DNA of 64,000 nt, taken from assembly GCA_021234155.1 (NCBI GenBank), contig JAJEKV010000097.1, positions 2,866,477 through 2,930,476 on the forward strand. The letters are read 5' to 3'. Both the position numbers and the translations under genes were made by a program. Each line of letters begins with the position of its first letter. Within the stretch, counting starts at the first letter, position 1. The stretch is from Isoetes taiwanensis (taxonomy: Eukaryota; Streptophyta; Lycopodiopsida; Isoetales; Isoetaceae). The notes under the pieces are model-generated. The model was not told where the DNA came from, ran no database searches, and saw nothing but the letters and a program-made list of their open reading frames with translations. Shown here one piece after another: positions 45,514-55,000 of the stretch.

Positions 45514-46705
45514 TCAGGGGCCCTCCTTCTTAATAAACTGAGCTAGTCTAATATCCTTGGGCATGCAAGTCACTCTCTTAGCGTGTTGAGCACACGCAAC
45601 AGAGTCTTCGAAGTAGTGTACAATGTCTTTGCTCAGGCGCCTCTGCGGTCACGAGCAACATGTCGTCCGTGACCCGTTTGGATGGGTCGAACTCCTGCAA
45701 AATCTCCCTCGTTAAACGTGCAAAAGGGGCTCTGGGAATGAGGAAGCCATAGCTCTGCTGGAAGTGTTTAATTTCTTGGGCCGCCCTTGCGAATTTTGAG
45801 TCTGCCGGTCTTTTCATCGGCTTCTTCGGAGGGGTTGGCAGTTCCGGTGGCCGCTTCAACGTGTTCTTCTTCGTCGGCCGACCTCCCTCAATGGTCTTCA
45901 CTCTGTGTTCTTCGTAATATTTGGAGTATTCTTCGTGCATTTTCATGTACGCAGTATACTCCTTTAGCTCCTTCCGGTACTGCAAGTCCCTCTTCAGCGC
46001 ATAGGACTCCCTCTGCGGCCTTGGTTTCTTGGTGCTGTCGCTGGGGTGCTTCGGCGACGGCCATTTAGGATAGGGCGGTGCATTAGCCACAGGGTCTTCA
46101 TCCTCCGGTATTGGATTCGAAGGGCCCGAAGTCTCTCCTGGCTCGTGTCCTCCCGCTCCCTCCTCAGGTTCGGAGTCGGACGAAGATGGGGGCTTCTCGG
46201 GATCCGGCTCCTGTATAGTTACTGCCGCGGCCGGTGTCTTCTTCTTCTTCGGCTTCTCCGCCGGCACTTCCGGGTCCTTACCCTTCTCTGCTCTCACCCT
46301 CTCCCGCTCCTCTTTGCGCTTCCTCCTTTCTTCCCTCTTCTGTTTCTTCTCCTCCCTCCTCTTTCTGCGCTCTTCCTTTTCCTTCCGCCGCTCCGCCTTA
46401 GATTTCTTCGGCTCGCCTTCTTCTCTTTCCCTCTTCTTCTTCTTCGGTTCCTGCTCTGGTTCTTCATTATCCCCGAAGATCTCACTCAGCAGCTCCCTCC
46501 GCAGCTCCGCCGCCGCGTCCGCCTCCCAGTCGAGGTGCTCCGATACCTGTTCCTGCTCTTCGGGGTTAGGGTTAGGTTCAACCGGTGCCTCCTCTTCCCC
46601 GATGTGCACCTGCCTCCGTCTGGCCTTCTGTCGGACGGCTCGCTCCTGGGCGCTCACATAACCAGGTGGCATAACCTTGCGGGCAGTCTGTTTCGTCCGT
46701 GCCAT
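45514..46705 (-). CDS. Histone H3-like protein encoded by the chromovirus
   Basis: The ATG at 46705 starts [10 protein letters not shown]. After Met removal the first nine residues are exactly those of histone H3, with K4 and K9 in place; Ser10 is Val. A charged linker follows (about residues 30-300): acidic/Pro patches, then a long E/K/R-rich helix ([20 protein letters not shown] onward), likely nuclear-targeting, and a Pro/Ser region. From about residue 303 there is an H3 fold: [56 protein letters not shown]. One extra base (A run at 45628-45630) shifts the frame, which otherwise stops at about 375 residues. The next frame reads [36 protein letters not shown] and a stop at 45514. Helix and loop lengths equal canonical H3 from alpha-N to the last residue, about 396 residues in all. 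The frameshift may be decay or a homopolymer error. Confidence 0.92.
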
Positions 46706-46927
46706 GCTTTTGTTTGTCGGGTTTCGAGCTTTGGCGCCTGAAGATCGTCTTCTTGGGCGAGCTGTTCTCCGGGAAAGGTGGGGGTAAAATGGAAACCCTA
46801 ATTTTCTATTTATAGGGAGGTGGGATTTAGGGTTGGGACCTGCAATTCATATGGGGAAAAAAAAAAACTAGGGCATTAGCGAAGGTACGAGGCATTCATC
46901 TGGGTTCACCATACTCCAAAACACCCA

Positions 46928-46999
46928 CCACTCACACAGTGCGCCTGGGCCAGATTGGATTACCAACCGAATGGTGCTGGGCGCACTCTGTGAGGGGTC
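46928..46999. repeat. 73 bp compound palindrome, copy 4
   Basis: It lies upstream of the H3-like gene, between it and the PBS. The arms are conserved; the centre is diverged (TTGGATTACCAACCGAA). The length is 72 bp. Confidence 0.93.
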
Positions 47000-47141
47000 G
47001 ACTGTTCCCGGGGCTATTTTACAATTTACAGGGAGGTTCTTAGTGTTATAACATACAAACCTATCTAGAACTAAGGGAATAAGCCAAACTACACCAATAT
47101 CTTAATTAATTGGGACACCTAACTAGGTCAACGGAGGTCAA

Positions 47142-47214
47142 CCACTCACACAGTGCGCCTGGGCGGAATCGGTTTGCGAACCGAATGGTGCTGGGCGCAC
47201 TCTGTGAGGGGTGG
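47142..47214. repeat. 73 bp compound palindrome, copy 5
   Basis: Starts 214 bp from copy 4, with centre CGGTTTGCGAACCG. It is the copy nearest the primer-binding site (47409-47428), so copies 4 and 5 would be in the leader of the genomic RNA. Confidence 0.95.
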
Positions 47215-47408
47215 CCTATTTTTTGGCAATTTAGGTTGGGAAAGATGCTACACTTCACTAGCAATCTATCATGGAGCTAAAATCTACCCAAAAATTGGAA
47301 ATTTTCCCAATTGTTCGAAGCTCTTGCTTGGGTGGCTATACCCCAAGACTTCGAATCTCTTGTTAGTCCTAAAGGGAAAATGGCGGTGCTTTCGATCTTG
47401 GATGCCAA

Positions 47409-47428
47409 GATCATGCTCTGATACTGCT
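47409..47428 (-). other. Chromovirus primer-binding site
   Basis: Immediately inside the 5' LTR the - strand reads AGCAGTATCAGAGCATGATC. The core TATCAGAGC matches the tRNA-iMet primer site (TGGTATCAGAGC). The first bases differ. Confidence 0.8.
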
Positions 47429-49023
47429 TGTGGCGTCCCCTACTCCTTATCGATGCCGCATCGTTACTCGAAGGAGGAGCATTCCCCACAGCGGCTGCGG
47501 CGGGGGCCATCCACTACTCCTCCACTCCCATGGGGGCAGAGCCCGCAAAGGGAAGAGTGGATGTGTCATTCATCCGTCTTCCATCGGATCGACCTATCTG
47601 CGGGCGTAACAAACAAACGTGAGCACAACTAATAATATACAACACAATCACCATAACAATAGCAACATCACAGAGTCGGCAATACCTTCATAACAATAAT
47701 ACAAAGGAGGATCCTACCGGGGTTCGAGACTCAAGGGGATGACCCGGCGGCTAGGCCTCCGAGTTCATTGCGAGGCGAGTTCATGGCAATGGATTTGGCT
47801 GGCATAGAACATGGCTTAGGGTAGTCCACTCCATCCGCCCCTCCCGGTGCACACTTTGCGAATAGGCTGAAAAGTGTTGGGACTTCAACCGTAGCTGCCG
47901 GGTGAGTAGCCCGAGGGGCTACTACTGTTGGGTTGCATCTCCCCAACCCCGATGAAGAGGCAGGGAAGAGAGCTGCCTCTCCTCCGGAGGTATCCATGCT
48001 CATCGCCAGTGGCGCTAGAGGGCCACTTGCCCTTATTCGACTTGAACTCACCGGAAGGTCATATCCACCACCCCACGAGTGTCGAGCTCATGCCTTGCCC
48101 ACACGCGGTGGCAAGCCATTAAGCCTAGCCACAAAGACCCCCGATAGGCTTTACTACCGGAGGGGTCAGTCCAGCGATGAGACAAGTTCCTCCTTATCAA
48201 CCCGGCCTTGCCCCTTCACCCACACCGGGTGGGCTCACGTGCCGCGGGCGCATTTATGTGGGAACTAAGGTGCTATGCTAGGAGCATCTTCTACCACACC
48301 CTTTAGGTCTCTACCCCCTTCCCACAACAAGGAGATCCGCAGTAGAATACATACAATATCCGCGAGCAGAGATAGAGAATCATATCAATCTACCTACTTA
48401 ACATCCAATGTTAGGTTCATTCGTTAGAGTCTCGGATCTAGGGATCTACAAGGCTTCGAGAGATGATCTAACATACTAACCCGCATATTGCCATGCCTAA
48501 AGACGGTTTTGCACTGTGAGAACAACTAGATACCTGCTCCTTGGCTTGCTCCCCGATCCTTGGAAGGCGTCCATGCTCCTGATCTTGCGAAGGCAATTTG
48601 CTACTCGAACTTTGTTGTGCAAATCCGACTTTTGAACTGGCAATGCGATTTGAGCCTTACCTTGGCGAATTGGCTCGGGAAAGCCCTAAATGCGAAAAAG
48701 AAAAAGGAAGCTCTAGAAAACCCTAATTGGCAAAGTGAAAGGAGAGCTAGGGTCTAGGGTTTTAGCCCTTATATAGACCCTATCTAGGTTAGGGCATCCA
48801 CATGGGCAAATGGCTTTAAGCCATTTGGAAATGGATGAACAAGGAACCTTTTGTTGTGTATGTTTAATTACATACCCAACATCCAAGGTTGCCCCCTAGG
48901 TGCAACCTTTAGCTCCTAGGTGCAACGTTGTCCTACTCTCAAGTACATGTCACTTGTGACATGTACGTGTGACGTGGCAGTATAATATACGTATTAGGGC
49001 GTATATTATGCTGGAACGTCACA
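47429..49023 (-). repeat. Chromovirus 5' LTR with promoter
   Basis: About 1.59 kb, TGTGACGT...ACGCCACA on the - strand. A TATA box (TCTATATAAGGGC, 48767-48779) with GGTGCAAC repeats upstream is the likely promoter for the H3-like gene and the genomic RNA. The region downstream of the TATA contains CCCTAGACCCTAGCTC. Confidence 0.93.
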
Positions 49024-49971
49024 TTTACTGATAAGAATGTGAAGACGGTCGGCGAAATCACGTGCAGACTCCGTGGGTTGCTGTTGAAGATCATTGAGTT
49101 GCTTGAGCAGGAGTTGATCATCATCCGTGGTGCCATAGTGAGAAAGGAAGGCGGTTTTCATTTCTTGCCAATTTTGCTTCCAGTGGCTTTTGTTGGCCAT
49201 GAGCCATTGATGAGGGGCGCCTCTTAATGTGGTAGAGAAAATATGAAACTTGAGTTGAGGTTGCGCATGACCATTTAGTATGGCCAAGGCCTCAAATTCT
49301 TCCATATGAGCTTGAGCACTCTGATCCAGAGGTTTGCCTTTAGTGTTGCCAAAAGTTGGATAAGTCAGCTTCAAATTGTGAGAAGGAGACGAAGGTGGAA
49401 CTGGCGCATAGACAGGTGGAGCAGCCATGTGCTGAGAGTACGGCGGTGGTGGAACAGAAAAATCCGGAGGGGCAGAAAAGGTAGCATCCGGTGAGGAAGG
49501 ACCCTGAGACCCTGCCTCATTGGGTTTGAGATCTGTGAGTTGTTAAACAGGGAGAGCATGATGAAAAGACGGTGAAGATTGAAATTCCTGGACTTGGGGA
49601 GGACCAAAGGAAACTTGAGGGTAGCCCATCCCAGTTGGAGGTGAAGAAGGTTGTGACGGTAGAGGGGTGTGGCCTGAAGGTATATGAATATAGGTGCTTT
49701 CAGGAGTCTGGAAATAGTGAGGCGTGGGCTGAACAGGCGTGTGATGGGGCGACTGAGGTTGAGAACAATGCCGACACACAGGGGGAGACCCAGGCCGAGA
49801 ATGAGCACGAGGAGTAGGAGGTGCCGACTGAGCTCTGGAGTGGACACGACCACCCTCAATGTCATAGGTAGCGTCATACATATCCCGAACAGCCTCGCGT
49901 CGTTGATGGCGCTCCAAATGAGCCGCCGTTTGGCAAAGAAGTTCTTCAGGAGTGAAACCACGAGCCGACAT
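49024..49971 (-). pseudogene. Element B gag, N-terminal part
   Basis: Starts at the ATG at 49971 (MSARGFTPEELLCQTAAHLE). It continues with a Pro/His/Gln-rich region (CSQPQSPHHTPVQPTPHYFQ) and, in the 49428 frame, the capsid core (LKLTYPTFGNTKGKPLDQSA, HGAPHQWLMANKSHWKQ-type block, TESARDFADRLHILIS). It stops where the chromovirus LTR begins and resumes at 35559. A lesion near 49545 changes frame. Confidence 0.88.
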
Positions 49972-50018
49972 GATGGAAAGAAGGAAAAAAGAAAAATCAG
50001 ACCCGGCAGCGGCGACGG

Positions 50019-50323
50019 TGTTTGGGGTCTGGGTTCGGGAACTCCTGCAAGACATCCCTCTGTGAGGACCCTTAGATCAAATAGGAGAATCCGGTAGCTG
50101 TGTCACGTGGGATTTGCAAAGAAACAAAGGAAAAGGGAAAAAGAGAGAACACAAGAAAACAGAGAAAACACAATGATGGGAACAAAAACTCTTTGATGTC
50201 AATGATGATACATGAGCTCTCGCAATAGAGAGAAACAAAATGGAGACAAGACCAAAAGCTCATCTAAAAACTTGAGTGCTAGCTCTACTCATATATATAG
50301 TACAATGGCCTCTGGCCCAATAT
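50019..50323 (-). repeat. Element B 5' LTR, first part
   Basis: TGTTTGGGGTC to GGCCCAATAT, including the - strand TATA-like CTATATATATGAG near 50289-50301. It is interrupted by LINE-2; AATAT (50319-50323) is the target duplication. Confidence 0.92.
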
Positions 50324-50999
50324 TTATTTATTTATTTATGTCTATGCTCACTCGGGCCAAGAAGGCCATGGAGCCCAAATACATCATACTTTAAGCAGTA
50401 AAGAACGGTGCTCATCTACTGCTTTGATATACAATCCTACTGTAAAAAATGGTAATTGAAACAAAGACTTGAAGTTTTCTACATGTATGCCGAATCTCTC
50501 TCTAAGATCTTCATATGCTGGGCACTTAGTAAAAACATGATCTTCGCCCTCAACACTATCTCAGATCACACAAGCCGCAAAGTCTCTCTTCAATGGGTTT
50601 TTAGACCATCGACCGGTCTCGATTGCCAACCCCGTGAGAGCTTAACCTATACCGCGTGCCATTATTTTCTTCAAAAATCTCTTGTATATCAGCTCTCATG
50701 TATTCTGATACGCCATATGAGTCTAAAGAATTCACATGCTCTCATAATGGATCATTCGCTTCCTCTTTCGACCACAAGCGCCGGAATGCAAGCCGCTCAA
50801 GCAATTGTCTTGCTTCCTTTTTATTGTCCGCCAATTTTCATCCGTCGCCCCCATTTTTTTACGCCCATTTCATCACATCCACCAACCAGCCATGTTCTAA
50901 TGAGACTCGCATTGCTTGATGCGCTAATCAATCGATGGCATGCTATTCAATCTATTCACAAAGTTTATAGTTTGATACGTGCTTCTAGCTCCAAGGGAT

Positions 51000-53510
51000 A
51001 CAAACCCGCCTCTCGCAAGCATAAGAGCATATGGTATTGTGCCTTTTACCCTAATTCTTCTCGATAAACCTGTTTTTGCAATGATTCCACTTGTATCCGT
51101 GAGCTTAGAAGACAATCCCGCTCCCCAAACTGGGGACCCATACGTAATTCGGAGCTACCGATTGTCTTATACAAAAACTTTTTCAGCCCCCAATCATGTA
51201 AGTGTATGGCCGGAGCAAATGGATAGCATCCCATATAGAGCAGCTTTTTCCACCGCAACACGCCTTTTAATGCAATCTTTCCAATTATAATTTGATGAGA
51301 AATCTATCCCCAAATATTTGAAACTCTCCACATTTACAATAGTGACACCGATATGTGAGCTGGGTCTCTCTCTCGTACCAAGATCATGATTTTCGTTTTA
51401 GCTATGTTCACTTTCATGGATTTCCTTATACAAAACTCCTCCAAAGCATTCAAATGTGCCTCAGAATGCCGCTTTCTTGGTTGCTAGAGCGCTACATCAT
51501 CGACATAAAGCAACAATTTTATCACATAGTCTCCTAACTCGGTTCCGCCAATTCCACCGACTTAGCTTGCATCCACTCATCCAATTGCCTATAAACAAAC
51601 CGGAATAATGTGGGAGACAGGGACATCCCCGTCTCACACCTATATTATTCCCGATCCGCGAATTTAAGTCCCATGCTACCGATACAAGAACTTCTCGAGT
51701 ATAAGCTGTGACAATCGCTCCTTTGATCTCATCCGGAACCCCAATCGATCCATACGATCCCCCAACTCTCTTCTCCTTGGATCAAAAATGCTTTGGTAAA
51801 ATCTCTCTGAAAGCAACATACAATGCTCATTAGGACCTTTCGCTTGTTCAACCCGAACTCTCAGAGCTAAAGCATGATCCAATGTGCTATGGGCTGCTTT
51901 CGGAAACCAGGCGACAAGAGGATCTTTTTTTCATTGTGTTCAGCCCACATACTTAATTTCTGCTCCAAAAGCGTGCCCAAATCTTGGTGAATGTGTTTCC
52001 TATCAAAATTGTTCTGTAGTTTTGAACCTGACTCTTGTCTCCTGATTTGTACACCGGGTGAACCCTGTTTATCTTCCATGTATCTGGCAAACCAAATTTA
52101 AGACTATCATTTAGGCTGCGTGTCAAACTCTCTAATGTATTCTCACCTCCCCATTTAAACAGCTCGATGCACATTCCATGTATATCATGAGCCTTCCCAT
52201 TTTCCATGTTTGCTAAGACATCTGCCACCTCTTCTACTGTGAACAAATCTGAAACGAGGGGTGGGAAGAACATGTTATTCCATCAGGGACTGATAAAGGC
52301 TCTCTACCAAATTGCGCAGATCTTGTGGATCTAAATTTGGCTGCTCTATTTTACCCTGTAACCTTTTCCAAAAGGCCTTGGGCGTGGTTATCAGCTGCTC
52401 GCTCAGCTCCTTTAGTTTGTTCTTAAAATAGGTACGCTTTTTCTGTCTCACGAGCTTTTTGTACCAAGTAGGTTTATGTCTGTAACCCGCTGGAATACTA
52501 GCTCGGGCTGCAGCACAATCCTGATCCCACCATGCATTATTCGGTCTGCCTTGTACCGGTTTTCTGGTGAATCCAAAGACATCCCCAAGCTGCTTGCATA
52601 ACGGAAGCTGCAAATGCTCAGCATCTTTCTCGAAAAATCTCCTCACATCCATGTATGCTTTGCGCCCAAAGAACTCTTCTACTCTCTTCTTATATGTAAG
52701 CTTGCATCTAGAATCTACTTTGAGTCTTGGGTGAAACTGTTGCTGGTTCAAATTGGCTGCGCAAGAGATATTCACGTCCACATGCAAAGAAACATGATCA
52801 GATTCATATTCTTTCTCCCCTAGAGTGAAATGTTTTATCAGACTACAATCCTTAGTGATCACATAATCTGCCACACTTGATCCCATGTGGTTCATGCATG
52901 TGAAGCCATTGGAATTCTGAAAACTGTTTAAGCCATTCATAATCTTCAAATTATTCACCGTGCACAATTCTAAGAGCTTCTCACCAGTCATATTCACAAG
53001 GTGGTCTTCTGACTTTCTTTGAAAATGTGGTTCATCCAACTCGGTAGATTTAAATCATCAAATTATCAAAAGTTATGGATTGTTTACTTCCCCGCTCTTG
53101 CATTAAAATCCCCGATGAGTAAGATGTCTCCATATCTGCCATAATTTGCTACATCCATGCATAAACTCTGAAATGGGTCTGCCATATCAATCTCCAAATG
53201 ATTATATGTGCTTGAGTTTGGAGGTGCAAAATAGCATGCTCCAATAAAAAGCTTTTTAATTTGCAGCCAAATATACTGTTTGTTGGCATCCACTGATGCA
53301 ATCTTAACATGCTCAGACATATTCTCCCTTACATAAACCGCTATTCCACCAAAACTCGTCCTACTCCAATCTTTTTTCTCATTCCATGTGTGTTCCATCA
53401 ATGCAAAACCTGTAATCTCGGGCAACAAAAATTGGTGTTCCCAAGTCTCTAGAAAAATTAACAGATCATGTTTTCCCATACATGTCTCGTTGATGCTATT
53501 TTAGCCCCAC
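51000..53510 (-). pseudogene. LINE-2 ORF2: endonuclease and reverse transcriptase
   Basis: Endonuclease (53479-53084): LLIFLETWEHQFLLPEITGF, SFGGIAVYVRENMSEHVKIA, IGACYFAPPNSSTYNHLEID and YGDILLIGDFNARAGK, the conserved GDFNA block. The 53039-52275 frame carries the end of the nuclease (ESDHVSLHVDVNI, the SDH motif) and the long linker. RT begins at 52273 (FTVEEVADVLANMENGKAHD, HPVYKSGDKSQVQNYRTILI), and the catalytic block KLLLYVDDVAL is readable near 51490-51515, followed by a stop. The C-terminal piece at 51261-51046 (WKKLLYMGCYPFAPAIHLHD, WGLKKFLYK) is the post-RT region. Not functional as read. Confidence 0.88.
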
Positions 53511-53558
53511 TCGGGCAAGTGAATGTTCCAAAGAGACCACCTTCAAGGCCCGAGCTTC

Positions 53559-54268
53559 CTAATTCTTCTTCCTGCTTGTGATAACTGCTTTGCCAGATTG
53601 ATCCAGGTAGGCAACTAGTCCAGCATCTCTGGCCTCTTTAACTTTCTGCCATTCTTTTTTCTTGTTCTCTAATTGAGCTGGAGTCAAGTCAAAATCCAGC
53701 CAAATCTTAGCACCTTTGAGCACGCTTCTGTTGTACATAACCCTGTCTCTTGCTTCTTTGCTCCTAAACTTAACAAGGATGGCACGGTTATTGAAGCTCG
53801 GTTTTCCCAATCGTCTTCCAGAGACAAACTGAGGCTCATGTAAATGCATGGTATCTGAGAAGAAGTGGTTAAGAACATCATGAATGCTCTCATTTTCTGT
53901 CTCAGGAATACCAGAAATTTTCAGATTGCGTGCTCTGGATTCTTGCTCTAACCGCTCAGAAGTGGTCTCTTCTTGATGTATTCTCATTTGTTCTCTCGTG
54001 GTTTCAGCTACTAAAGAAGCCGGTTTGCTTTCCGAGTTGCAATGCTTCTGCATAATTGACCACGAGGATTGGATAGCGGCATTGATTTGAGTTCTCAATC
54101 TTTAAATTGGTGTTTTGGAGCACCAATTCATCTAGTCTGAGGCGGAGCCCAAGTACATCTTTTCGGAGCGTGAGATTTCTTCTCTCATCTCTTGTACAGC
54201 AAGTAGGAGATCATTCTCTCGAATCGCCATCTCCCCTTGGAAGGGGATCCGCTCTCTTCTTGCCCATA
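53559..54268 (-). pseudogene. LINE-2 ORF1: coiled coil plus RRM
   Basis: RNA-binding chaperone of the LINE particle. The N terminus near 54268 (MGKKRADPLPRG) is frameshifted into EMAIRENDLLLAVQEMREEI, a coiled coil. The main frame (54098-53559) continues the coiled coil (TREQMRIHQEETTSERLEQE), then the L1-type RRM (RARNLKISGIPETENESIHD, NNRAILVKFRSKEARDRVMY) and a basic end ITSRKKN. The layout matches L1-type ORF1p. Confidence 0.8.
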
Positions 54269-54704
54269 CGAAACCCTCTCGAACGTAAAACAAAAACCCG
54301 AACGGAAAATGGTAAATTCAGATATCTAATCAAACGCAAACCTGGTCATGCCATACACCGTTGAAAAGGTCTCAGAATGAGCTTTCCAACGAGTCCAAGA
54401 ACGTGACAATCGACAATCGTATGTGAAAGTTATGGCCTGTCAAAGTTTTGCCATAAAAACCCTAGCGTCCAGACCCAAGCTATACTACCAAGCTGCCACT
54501 GCATATACTATTCTTACCATAATACAAAAAGTGAAAGAAAGAAAACAAATCAGTTTAAGACGAGCAGCCTGCCACTCTGCTCATAGAAGCTGCCTGGATT
54601 TTGGTCTCTCGGTTTATAAACAAACAGATCTTTTATGAACTGAATCAAATCAAATGCTGCATGGGGTAAGCAGCCCATCTGAAACCTGGCTAGATAAAAA
54701 ATAT

Positions 54705-55000
54705 AGACACTTTGTTAGATCTCGGTGCTGACTCCTAGAAGGAGGCCTGATTTGCAAGAATGCTGGCGGTGCCTCTTGAAATGCATGAAATCACGCTGAC
54801 GCTGACGCTGACGGTGACGGCCCGTTCACTTGTCTGTTCTCGGCCTCTTCTTTGTCGCGGGCGTGGCCTGCTGCTTGGTCTGCTGCTTGGTCTTCTGCTG
54901 GGCTTTTGACGATTGTCCTGCACCTGACTGTGGATCCTTGTTCTTGACCTGGTCCGTGGTGTGCATGAATAGTCCTGTACCAGGACGTACAGGACTAACA
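54705..55000 (-). repeat. Element B 5' LTR, second part
   Basis: It resumes AGACACTTTGTTAGATCTC and ends GGACTAACA at 55000, followed by the target duplication AAAGA. The coding part of U3 is intact here: on the - strand it reads MHTTDQVKNKDPQSGAGQSS and ends KKRPRTDK with a stop at 54826. Confidence 0.92.

Larger units (their letters stand above)
35560..49023 (-). mobile_element. Chromovirus carrying an H3-like gene (13.5 kb)
   Basis: A complete LTR retrotransposon on the - strand. Order: 5' LTR (49023-47429), PBS, two 73 bp palindromes, H3-like gene, three more palindromes, unknown acidic ORF, gag, protease, RT, RNase H, integrase with chromodomain, about 0.9 kb non-coding, PPT, 3' LTR (37141-35560). 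It interrupts gag of element B, whose reading is continuous across it. Flanks share TTT (TTTCA/TTTAC) but not a perfect target duplication. Chromovirus placement rests on the FFDDILVYS catalytic block, the iMet-type PBS and the integrase chromodomain. Frameshifts occur in most genes. Confidence 0.93.
50324..54699 (-). mobile_element. LINE-2, near full length (4.4 kb)
   Basis: A - strand LINE inserted in the 5' LTR of element B, flanked by AATAT on both sides. Its 3' end is the TAAA-type repeat at 50324-50340. It holds ORF1 (54268-53559) and ORF2 (endonuclease and RT). Its tail type and sequence differ from LINE-1, so it belongs to another clade. Confidence 0.9.
29494..55000 (-). mobile_element. 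Element B: Tat/Athila-like Ty3 element, heavily nested
   Basis: A second member of the element A family, on the - strand. Its 3' LTR is 29494-30079 and its 5' LTR is 50019-50323 plus 54705-55000. A perfect 5 bp target duplication AAAGA lies at 29489-29493 and 55001-55005. Own sequence: extra ORF (30390-32034), RT/PR (32843-34739), gag (34720-35559 and 49024-49971). Integrase and RNase H are missing: compared with A, about 4.8 kb is replaced by 0.8 kb carrying a host exon (32050-32820). Secondary insertions are a 605 bp inverted-repeat element, the 13.5 kb chromovirus and LINE-2. Confidence 0.92.

Noticed and set aside
46200-46640. Whole H3-like gene as a host histone-related gene unrelated to the transposon
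   Set aside because: It lies inside the LTR pair, on the element's strand, with element-specific palindromes on both sides, and follows the primer site. A host insertion cannot be fully excluded from one copy.
46046-46741. Long + strand open frame (231 codons) opposite the H3-like gene
   Set aside because: It is the antisense shadow of the E/K/R-rich linker, giving a Leu/Arg/Pro-rich product with no domain. The - strand reading has the H3 tail and fold.
50456-51067. + strand frame of 203 codons
   Set aside because: Antisense of the LINE-2 C-terminal region. Endonuclease, RT and ORF1 all read on the - strand.
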